DNA from: JALYNX01 sp040905925
GTDB lineage: Bacteria > Actinomycetota > Acidimicrobiia > Spongiisociales > ZC4RG35
NCBI GenBank assembly: GCA_040905925.1
Contig: JBBDQO010000065.1
Location: 1-6,416 of the forward strand
Reading direction: 5' to 3'
DNA: 6,416 nt
Shown here: positions 1-4,978 of the stretch, in pieces
How the letters are laid out: each line of letters begins with the position of its first letter
How positions within the stretch are numbered: the stretch's first letter is position 1
Made by a program: the position numbers and the translations under genes
The notes under the pieces: generated by a model
What the model was told of the DNA's origin: nothing
The model's database searches: none
What the model saw: only the letters and a program-made list of their open reading frames with translations

Positions 1-814
1 GGGTGGCGGCTTCCTTGAGGGCGGTCGACACCAGGTCGGCACCCTCGACAGGCGCGTTCCCGTAGAGCCACTCGCGCAACTCCCCTTCCTGATGACGGGC
101 CAGGATCGACATTCGGGCCGGATCGTCGGTTCGCTGGATCAGGGCCAGGGTTTGGAGGACGGAATCATGGAGATGAGCCGCCAACTCGGCTCGCTCCTCC
201 TGACGGATCCGCTCCCTTCGCTCGGCGCCGAGATCCCGGGCGAGACGGGTCACCCAGGGCCCGAAAGCAATCAGGATCCCGAGAAGGGTCAGCGCCACCG
301 CCAGCAGGACCGGGCCCACCTCGAGAAGAGGCCCGACGCCGGTGGAGAGGATCGCCAGACCGCCGATCAAGAGCCCGACGCCGATCAACAGCCGCCACCG
401 CCCGGGCTGAGCGGCATTGGGGTCGAAGAAAGACGCGATCGAGCTGGGCATGTTGCGGACGGCCACTGCGGCCAATCCGAATCCCAGGGCGGAGACGGTC
501 AGGACCAGAGCATTGGACGGCCACCACCCCAAGGCCCCGAGGAGCAGCATCAACCCGACGAAGGCAAAACCCAGCCCGAACATTTGTTGAGGCTCGGCGG
601 GCACCGGTTCTGCATCCTCGACCCGATCGATGGCCATCAGCCACATACCGATATAGATGAGGGCCCCAAGACCCCAGACCATGCTCAGACTGACGAAAGC
701 CGCCCGGACAAAGGCATCGTTCACGCCGAGCGCGTCGGCAAGACCGCCGGCCACACCGGCGACCATCCGGTCGGTTCGGCGACGGCGAAACTCGAACACC
801 CGCTGTTGACTCAC
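1..814 (-). CDS. PspC-domain sensor histidine kinase (partial, C-terminus beyond the left edge)
   Basis: This is the membrane sensor kinase of a two-component system, expected to autophosphorylate on His and pass the phosphate to a LuxR/NarL-type regulator. Reading the minus strand from GTG at 814 gives 271 residues with no stop before the edge. Residues about 10-62 form a PspC domain (RTDRMVAGVAGGLADALGV followed by a hydrophobic helix). Further hydrophobic segments lie at about 80-97, 101-119, 142-160 and 163-186. A charged coiled stretch then leads to the HisKA_3 H-box LAAHLHDSVLQTLALIQ, with H216 as the likely phosphoacceptor. The ATPase domain is missing because the window ends. The family normally lies directly upstream of its response regulator gene, which would be off the left edge. 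The start was chosen because a promoter-like pair fits a leaderless GTG. An in-frame GTG at 841 is the alternative. Confidence 0.93.
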   Translation of the reverse strand, partial: MSQQRVFEFRRRRTDRMVAGVAGGLADALGVNDAFVRAAFVSLSMVWGLGALIYIGMWLMAIDRVEDAEPVPAEPQQMFGLGFAFVGLMLLLGALGWWPSNALVLTVSALGFGLAAVAVRNMPSSIASFFDPNAAQPGRWRLLIGVGLLIGGLAILSTGVGPLLEVGPVLLAVALTLLGILIAFGPWVTRLARDLGAERRERIRQEERAELAAHLHDSVLQTLALIQRTDDPARMSILARHQEGELREWLYGNAPVEGADLVSTALKEAAT

Positions 815-820
815 ATGGAG

Positions 821-849
821 ATGATCGCGGGCTGGGCTCACAACCTCAA
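821..849 (-). promoter_or_regulatory. Inferred leaderless promoter of the PspC kinase
   Basis: On the minus strand a -35-like TTGAGG (849-844) and a -10-like GATCAT (826-821) are separated by 17 bp, each matching 4 of 6 consensus bases. Six bases separate the -10 from the GTG at 814, as expected if transcription begins at the start codon. No usable Shine-Dalgarno precedes that GTG, which agrees with a leaderless message. The -35 overlaps the left arm of the inverted repeat by 3 bp. This is inference from weak consensus matches. Confidence 0.35.
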
Positions 850-900
850 TCGGGAACAACCCTGAGCAACCAGGGGGGCTCTCAGGGTGGTCCCCGATTG
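847..900. repeat. 20-bp inverted repeat between the divergent PspC genes, probable operator
   Basis: The arms are 847-866 and 881-900, matching at 18 of 20 positions with a 14-bp spacer. Each arm also contains a smaller dyad, GGG-N5-CCC (852-862 and its counterpart at 885-895). The arm centres are about 34 bp apart, close to three helical turns, so two regulator dimers could bind the same face of the DNA. The outer 3 bp of each arm overlap the inferred -35 boxes on both sides. The probable ligand is the response regulator paired with the adjacent kinase, but this is inferred from position only. Confidence 0.6.
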
Positions 901-926
901 CCCGATGCCTGGCTTTCTGGGCAAAT
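898..926 (+). promoter_or_regulatory. Inferred leaderless promoter of the PspC/LiaF-like gene
   Basis: A -35-like TTGCCC (898-903, 4/6 matches) is followed after 17 bp by a poor -10-like GCAAAT (921-926, 3/6). Seven bases then lead to ATG at 934. The boxes mirror those of the kinase promoter exactly around the centre of the inverted repeat (position 873.5). TTGCCC (898-903) and GGGCAA (919-924) also form a perfect 6-bp inverted repeat. The -10 match alone would not justify a call. The symmetry is what supports it. Confidence 0.3.
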
Positions 927-933
927 GGAGCTC

Positions 934-2169
934 ATGGAACAGAACAACACAACCACCGAGGCGCCGCCCGAGCCCAAGGTCGTTGCGCAAGAGGAGCTGA
1001 TCCGGCCCACGGAGGGTCGGGTCATCGCCGGCGTAGCGCAGGGCCTGGCGAATCGCTTCAACATCGCACCATGGGTGGTGCGTGCAGTCTTCATCCTTCT
1101 CGCGTTTGCGGGAGGAGCCGGAGTTGCCCTCTACGCCGCCGGATGGTTCCTGATTCGCTCCGAGGAGGAAACGGAGTCCGCTGCCGAACGGGTGTTCACC
1201 GGAGCCACCACCTCCCGGTCTTGGATCGGGATAGGCCTGGTGTTCCTCGCCGCCCTGATCCTGCTCGACAACTTCACCTTCCTCTCCGGAGGGGTGGTTT
1301 GGGCTGTCGGCCTGTTGATTGTGGGCCTTCTCCTCTACACGGGCGATCTCCCTCGCCTGATGAACAGGTCAGAGGGGCAGGGAGCGGCCTCGAGCCCTAA
1401 CGACAACGAGGGAGTTCAACAAGTGACAACTGACACCGGGGTCTCGGCCACCGAAACCCCTATCCAAGCCACCACCCCCCCGTGGGGGGGGGGGGGGGGG
1501 GGGNNNNNNNNNNCCCCCGCCCCCCCCCCCACCCCCCCCTACCCGCCCCCGGCGCCTCACAAACCACGGGAGCATTCGTTTCTGGGGCGATTGACGATCG
1601 GATTCATGCTGCTCGGACTCGGCGTGCTCGCTCTGCTCGACAACTTGCCAGGGGTGGCGATCGAGCCGGAGCCACGGCACTACATGGCGCTAGCCGTGAC
1701 CATCCTCGGCATCGGGCTCGTGGTCGGCGCCTTCGCCGGGCGCGCCCGATGGTTGATCGTGATCGGCATGATCATGGTGCCCACCCTGCTCTTCTCACCG
1801 GTCTTCGAGTACGAGTGGACCCATGAGAACTTCGAGCGCTCAGTGACGCCGGACACCTTCGCCGAGGTGGAAAACGGCTACTCATTGGACGTCGGCAATC
1901 TCTTCATCGACCTGACTCAGCTCCCCTGGAATGGGCAAACCATCGAGATGTCGATATCGGTCGACGCCGGCAATGTCGAGCTCAGACTCCCGGAGGGTGT
2001 TGGCCTTATCGGTAGCGCTGAGGTCTCGGTTGGTCGGGTGGCGGGACCAGGACGGGAGAGTTCCGGTCTGGGCAATCCCGCGCTCATGTTCAACACCCCC
2101 GGCCCTCGCGGGACGGTGAATCTCGATGCCCGGGTGGACATCGGCAACATCGAAATCTCCCGTGGTTGA
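934..2169 (+). CDS. PspC-domain membrane protein with a C-terminal LiaF-like domain
   Basis: This is an envelope-stress membrane protein, likely to modulate the divergently encoded kinase as LiaF does in LiaFSR systems. Numbering from ATG 934 (411 residues including the gap): PspC domain about 23-76 (EGRVIAGVAQGLANRFNIAP then a membrane helix); two more helices at about 97-112 and 118-136; a low-complexity Ser/Thr then Gly/Pro linker at about 138-216 that contains the assembly gap (residues 191-194 unknown); three helices between about 217 and 289; and a soluble all-beta tail at about 307-411. The tail has repeated V-D-x-G-N type strands (LDVGNLFIDL, SVDAGNVELRLPEG, ARVDIGNIEISRG), typical of the LiaF/DUF2154 'toastrack' group. 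The reading frame is open on both sides of the gap, but the true linker length is unknown. Alternative starts are ATG 925 and TTG 898. GGAG at 927-930 is only 3 bp from ATG 934, so a leaderless start fits best. Confidence 0.88.
   Translation: MEQNNTTTEAPPEPKVVAQEELIRPTEGRVIAGVAQGLANRFNIAPWVVRAVFILLAFAGGAGVALYAAGWFLIRSEEETESAAERVFTGATTSRSWIGIGLVFLAALILLDNFTFLSGGVVWAVGLLIVGLLLYTGDLPRLMNRSEGQGAASSPNDNEGVQQVTTDTGVSATETPIQATTPPWGGGGGGXXXXPAPPPTPPYPPPAPHKPREHSFLGRLTIGFMLLGLGVLALLDNLPGVAIEPEPRHYMALAVTILGIGLVVGAFAGRARWLIVIGMIMVPTLLFSPVFEYEWTHENFERSVTPDTFAEVENGYSLDVGNLFIDLTQLPWNGQTIEMSISVDAGNVELRLPEGVGLIGSAEVSVGRVAGPGRESSGLGNPALMFNTPGPRGTVNLDARVDIGNIEISRG
1484..1539. other. Assembly gap (10 N) flanked by G20 and C-rich homopolymers
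   Basis: Positions 1484-1503 are twenty consecutive G. Positions 1504-1513 are N. Positions 1514-1539 are C broken only by G at 1519 and A at 1531. The ten Ns look like a placeholder, so the real distance is not known. Read toward the gap, each flank becomes G-rich on its own strand, a pattern typical of signal loss in two-colour sequencing or of a difficult GC hairpin. The translated Gly run on the left is doubtful. The Pro-rich run on the right continues into a credible Pro-rich linker (TPPYPPPAPHKP). Confidence 0.9.
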
Positions 2170-2172
2170 TCG

Positions 2173-2178
2173 AAAGGA
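2173..2178 (+). promoter_or_regulatory. Ribosome binding site of the small two-helix protein
   Basis: AAAGGA lies 9 bp before ATG 2188. It is the only plus-strand gene here with a clear Shine-Dalgarno, as expected for the second gene of an operon whose first gene appears leaderless. Confidence 0.7.
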
Positions 2179-2187
2179 CCAAGCAAC

Positions 2188-2415
2188 ATGAAGACACATT
2201 CCTTCGACACAGTCTCGTTCATATCGGGCCTCGTCTCCATCGCCGTCGGGCTGCTCTTTCTGATTCCGGAGACGCCGGAGCAGATCGTTGATGTCCTGGT
2301 GGATTCCGGCGCCTGGTTCTGGCCCATCGCCCTCCTGATTGTCGGGCTGGCGGTGATCATCCCGGTGCTGATGCCCAAAAAGGATGAGGCGCTCGAATCC
2401 GGCGACTCCGATTAG
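2188..2415 (+). CDS. Small two-helix membrane protein, second gene of the PspC/LiaF operon
   Basis: This 75-residue protein has two hydrophobic segments, about residues 9-26 and 42-62. They are joined by an acidic loop (ETPEQIVDVLVDS), and the tail is charged (MPKKDEALESGDSD). The motif GAWFWPIALLIVGL at the start of helix 2 resembles the WPxxLIxxG helices found in PspC/LiaF-type membrane proteins and in the short proteins often encoded beside them in actinobacteria. It begins 18 bp after the stop of the PspC/LiaF-like gene with its own ribosome binding site, so the two are almost certainly co-transcribed. Its function is unknown. A role as an accessory subunit of the same envelope-stress sensor is inference from position. 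Its stop codon overlaps the stop of the convergent permease gene. Confidence 0.85.
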   Translation: MKTHSFDTVSFISGLVSIAVGLLFLIPETPEQIVDVLVDSGAWFWPIALLIVGLAVIIPVLMPKKDEALESGDSD

Positions 2416-3203
2416 GTGACAGGCTGCGCACTGCGGATCCCCTGATAGAGAGTCCTCACGGCAAGGACCATCACCAGGGCCCCGAACACCAGCGAAAGGG
2501 TGCGGCCTTCGACCCCGAGAGCGATCTGGGCACCCACAACCGAGCCGGCCACCCCCGCCAAACCAGCAACGAGTCCGTCCCCAGGGCGGACTCGTTCGTT
2601 CCTCAGGTTGACCACGGTCCCCGCGATGGCGGTGAGAATGATCGCCACCAGAGAAGTCCCCTGTGCCTCATGCTGACCAAACCCAAGGAGAAGGACGGCG
2701 GCGGGAACGATCACGACGCCGCCTCCGACCCCGGCCACCCCGGCGAAGAATCCGGAGATGAGGCCAATCCCAACCGCAATGGCGGCTTGGGAGGGGAAAC
2801 CGAGCTCACCGGACCCCGGCAACGGGTCCCCACCGGCCATCATCCTGATCGCGGCTGCCAGCAGCACCAGCCCGAAGACGATGCTGAGAGAGCGTGAGCT
2901 CATTCGATTCATCAGGGAGGCACCGAGCACGGAGCCGACCACTCCCCCGGCACCGACGAGCACGCCGACGCCGAGATCGATCTCCCCGGAGATTCCGAAT
3001 GTAACGGCACCGGCGACGGCGATGGGAACGATTGCGGCCAGTGATGTGGCGTGGGCACGATGTCGGTCCAGGCCCACCGCCACCAGCAGCGGGACCATGA
3101 CGATCCCCCCACCTATTCCGAAGCCGCCCGAGAGCAGACCGGCGGTCAGCCCGATCAGTGCGAGTTTCCAGGCCTTTACGGCCAACGGTGCAGAAGTGCG
3201 CAC
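2412..3203 (-). CDS. TauE/SafE-family membrane permease (sulfite exporter TauE/SafE-like)
   Basis: This is an integral membrane transporter of the TauE/SafE family, whose characterised members are linked to export of sulfite or organosulfur anions. The substrate cannot be read from the sequence. The 263-residue length is usual. The internal duplication typical of the family is plain: GLLSGGFGIGGGIVMVPLL (22-40) matches GFFAGVAGVGGGVVIVPA (151-168), each followed by a TSLxAI helix (53-58 and 183-188). Eight or so hydrophobic segments can be seen. The start is GTG at 3203, the first possible start in frame after a stop, with only a weak GGTGGG upstream. It lies 35 bp downstream of the helicase gene in the same direction and may be co-transcribed. 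No sulfur-metabolism genes are nearby. The gene ends inside the end of the convergent small membrane protein, leaving no room for an intergenic terminator. Confidence 0.92.
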   Translation of the reverse strand: MRTSAPLAVKAWKLALIGLTAGLLSGGFGIGGGIVMVPLLVAVGLDRHRAHATSLAAIVPIAVAGAVTFGISGEIDLGVGVLVGAGGVVGSVLGASLMNRMSSRSLSIVFGLVLLAAAIRMMAGGDPLPGSGELGFPSQAAIAVGIGLISGFFAGVAGVGGGVVIVPAAVLLLGFGQHEAQGTSLVAIILTAIAGTVVNLRNERVRPGDGLVAGLAGVAGSVVGAQIALGVEGRTLSLVFGALVMVLAVRTLYQGIRSAQPVT

Positions 3204-3208
3204 CGGCC

Positions 3209-3222
3209 CACCATAAATGGTG
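3209..3222. repeat. 14-bp palindrome in the helicase-permease gap
   Basis: CACCAT and ATGGTG are perfect inverted 6-bp arms around AA, located 5-18 bp upstream of the permease GTG. The 2-bp centre is too short for an RNA loop, so if functional it would be a DNA operator or would shape translation initiation. It could also be chance. Confidence 0.3.
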
Positions 3223-3238
3223 AGCCCGTCGCCTCAGG

Positions 3239-4696
3239 TCAACGCCGGGGACGAGCCGCCTTGACTCTCAGCCGGCGCCCCGCCACCTCGCGACCATCGA
3301 TCTCAGCAATCGCCGAGGATTCATTGCCTTCGGCTATCACCACGAACCCGAATCCACGGGAGCGGTCAGAGTCCTTGTACTTGACGATCGTGGCCGATTG
3401 CACCGGCCCATGATCGCGGAACATCGCAGTCAGACCATCTTCGGTGAACGAGTACGGAAGGTTGCCCACATAGAGCGTCGAGCCTCCCGAGTAGTCTCGA
3501 TCGAGGGGCCGGTGTGCTGGTACGACTGTGGTCGAAGGCCTCGTCCGGTGCTCCTCCCGCTCAGGCTCAATGAAATGGCGAGTGGGCACGGGACGTGTCG
3601 GGATATGAGTCGCGATCCCAAGCGACTGCTGGAGGCGCTTGGCTTCCCGCATCTGGGACCCGTCCACCAGGGACACCACCACGCCCGAGGCCCCTGCCCG
3701 GGCAGTCCTCCCCGACCGATGAAGGTAGGCCTTGTGGTCCTCGGCAGGGTCGAAGTGAATCACACTGGCCACCCCTTCGACGTGGATGCCTCTCGCCGCA
3801 ACGTCAGTGGCGACCAGAGCCTGGACCCGGCCTGTGGTGAAGTCCTTGAGGGCTCGGTTTCGCTGCCCCTGGGACCGTCCCCCATGCAGGGCCACCGCGG
3901 TGACTCCTGCACGATCCAACTGGCGGGCAAGACGGTCGGCGCCATGTCGGGTCCTGGTGAAGACGATCGAAGGGCTGGCCGAACCCACCACTTCGGCGGT
4001 GTGAGCCACCCGATCGGCGCGATCGATCATCCAGAACACATGCTCGACGTCGTTGGCCGCATGTTCTTGAAGCTCCGACTCATGGCGAACCGGGTTGCGC
4101 TGGTAGCGCTCGGTGAGCACCGCGACGTCACGGTCGAGCGTGGCAGAGAAGAGGACGGTTTGACGGTCGCGCGATGTCATCTCCAGGAGACGACGGACCG
4201 CCGGGAGAAACCCCATGTCGGCCATCCGGTCCGCTTCGTCGACTACTACGAAATCGACGTCACGGAGGTCGACGTCGCCCTGGGCGATCAGATCTTCGAG
4301 CCGCCCGGGGCAGGCAACCACCAGATCGACACCCTGGTGGAGCTGGCGTCTTTGCGGGCCGTAACCGACCCCTCCGTAGATCGAGGCCATGGAACGGTTT
4401 GAGGCCTTGGCCAAGGGACGAAGCTCGGCGGTGATTTGCTCAGCCAACTCCCGAGTCGGCGCGAGGATCAAACCCCTTGGTCGACGGGCTTTGCCGCGAC
4501 CGAGTCGGACTATGAGGGGCAGGCCAAAGGCAAGGGTCTTCCCCGAGCCCGTAGGCGCTCGCCCACAGACATCCCGCCCGGCGAGGACATCGGGAATGGT
4601 CAGGGCTTGGATGGGGAATGGTGCGGTGATGTCGCGACGTTCGAGGATCGCGATCAGATGCTCGGGCAGGCCGAGCTCGGCGAAGGTATTGGTCAT
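3239..4696 (-). CDS. DEAD-box ATP-dependent RNA helicase with C-terminal RRM
   Basis: This cytoplasmic RNA helicase is expected to unwind or remodel RNA in ribosome assembly, mRNA decay or cold adaptation. All core motifs are present in its 485 residues: F5 and Q30 of the Q motif, APTGSGKT (47-54), PTRELA (80-85), GG (108-109), CPGR (129-132), DEAD (153-156), SAT (184-186), FTRT (246-249), ATDVAARGIHV (296-306) and HRSGRTARAG (326-335). The 'GIHV' form of motif V is familiar from actinobacterial members. A basic linker at about 365-405 leads to a canonical RRM at about 407-480, with RNP2 LYVGNL (408-413) and RNP1 RGFGFVVI (447-454). Such an RRM is unusual here; most bacterial DEAD proteins have basic tails or a DbpA-type domain. 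ATG 4696 is preceded by GGAGA (4707-4703) 6 bp away. Confidence 0.96.
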   Translation of the reverse strand: MTNTFAELGLPEHLIAILERRDITAPFPIQALTIPDVLAGRDVCGRAPTGSGKTLAFGLPLIVRLGRGKARRPRGLILAPTRELAEQITAELRPLAKASNRSMASIYGGVGYGPQRRQLHQGVDLVVACPGRLEDLIAQGDVDLRDVDFVVVDEADRMADMGFLPAVRRLLEMTSRDRQTVLFSATLDRDVAVLTERYQRNPVRHESELQEHAANDVEHVFWMIDRADRVAHTAEVVGSASPSIVFTRTRHGADRLARQLDRAGVTAVALHGGRSQGQRNRALKDFTTGRVQALVATDVAARGIHVEGVASVIHFDPAEDHKAYLHRSGRTARAGASGVVVSLVDGSQMREAKRLQQSLGIATHIPTRPVPTRHFIEPEREEHRTRPSTTVVPAHRPLDRDYSGGSTLYVGNLPYSFTEDGLTAMFRDHGPVQSATIVKYKDSDRSRGFGFVVIAEGNESSAIAEIDGREVAGRRLRVKAARPRR

Positions 4697-4736
4697 GACT
4701 GCTCTCCGTTCCGCCTGAGCGGAACACTTGGGTGTT
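4697..4736 (-). promoter_or_regulatory. Helicase ribosome binding site with adjacent 5' leader hairpin
   Basis: GGAGA (4707-4703) is the ribosome binding site. Directly upstream in the transcript is a perfect 7-bp stem, GTTCCGC/GCGGAAC (4725-4719 with 4714-4708), with a 4-base loop. A second stem, AACAC/GTGTT (4736-4732 with 4727-4723), shares three bases with it, so the two full stems cannot form together. The arrangement could modulate translation, perhaps by helicase autoregulation, but that is inference. Confidence 0.5.
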
Positions 4737-4740
4737 GTTG

Positions 4741-4786
4741 CGATCTCGCCTCGAGGTCACCGCTGGCGGCGGCGAGCACGAGATCG
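4741..4786 (-). promoter_or_regulatory. Nested hairpin in the probable 5' leader of the helicase
   Basis: The outer arms CGATCTCG (4741-4748) and CGAGATCG (4779-4786) are perfect 8-bp inverted repeats. Inside lie CTCG/CGAG (4750-4753 with 4773-4776) and a short CCG/CGG stem (4760-4762 with 4767-4769), so the whole 46-base segment can fold as one nested hairpin. It lies 44 bases upstream of the helicase start codon. No U-tract follows on either strand, so it is not a standard intrinsic terminator. Confidence 0.4.
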
Positions 4787-4908
4787 GCAGATGAGGCAGT
4801 CGAGCCGGATGAGAAGGGTGCCGTTGGTCACCGTGGAGCGTCTTACGCTGGCCTCCCTACCGGTGCGGCAAGCACCAATCTAGCAGGTCAGAGACCGCTA
4901 ACCGCACC
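4787..4908. other. Non-coding stretch upstream of the helicase, no gene seen
   Basis: I see no convincing gene, tRNA or strong promoter here. Two small perfect stems occur: AGCGT-CTT-ACGCT (4837-4849) and GGTGC-GGCAA-GCACC (4862-4876). The helicase promoter is probably in this stretch, but no pair of good -35 and -10 boxes stood out on the minus strand. Confidence 0.5.
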
Positions 4909-4973
4909 CCCCTCTCGTAATTGGGAGGCACAAGGCCACATATGACCCCTGCACGTCCCAATTACGAGTGGGG
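4909..4973. repeat. 65-bp long imperfect palindrome
   Basis: The arms 4909-4926 and 4956-4973 pair at 17 of 18 positions, including 13 uninterrupted pairs (4914-4926 with 4956-4968) and a single T-T mismatch at 4913/4969. The 29-base centre continues pairing weakly in the same register (4928-4954, 4931/4932 with 4951/4950, 4934/4935 with 4948/4947), around a central CATATG (4939-4944). It lies 5 bp past the aldehyde dehydrogenase stop. It could be a transcript 3'-end hairpin, but it lacks a U-tract. It could also be a REP- or MITE-like repetitive element, or a regulator site. The AT-rich core (CGTAATTGGG) differs from the GC-rich surroundings. Confidence 0.8.
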
Positions 4974-4978
4974 ACCCG

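Noticed and set aside
92..865. Long plus-strand open frame of 257 codons opposite the kinase
   Set aside because: Its translation is Gln/Gly/Asp/His-rich without any domain, while the opposite strand gives a clean PspC/H-box kinase. It is an antisense shadow of GC-rich coding sequence. The minus-strand frame at 165-644 is likewise a shadow of the kinase.
898..933. TTG 898 or ATG 925 as the start of the PspC/LiaF-like protein
   Set aside because: TTG 898 lies in the inverted repeat and inferred -35 box. ATG 925 has no ribosome binding site and sits in the inferred -10. ATG 934 fits a leaderless start, though 925 cannot be firmly excluded.
1484..1539. True G20/C-rich functional motif such as a G-quadruplex
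   Set aside because: The homopolymers adjoin Ns and converge symmetrically on an assembly gap, so an artefact is more likely than biology.
3398..4402. 334-codon plus-strand open frame opposite the helicase
   Set aside because: It lies fully inside the helicase gene, which has all DEAD-box motifs, and its product shows no recognisable domain.
4708..4725. LexA/SOS box upstream of the helicase
   Set aside because: The dyad is GTTC...GAAC, the reverse orientation of the GAAC-N4-GTTC type box, and the spacing is wrong. A leader hairpin is the better reading.
4436..4945. Plus-strand gene spanning the helicase start and its upstream region
   Set aside because: Most of it is antisense to the helicase, the product has no domain, and it would run through the structured leader and the palindrome.
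4909..4973. Integron attC site
   Set aside because: The arms lack the GTTRRRY/RYYYAAC core sites, and no integrase or cassette structure is nearby.
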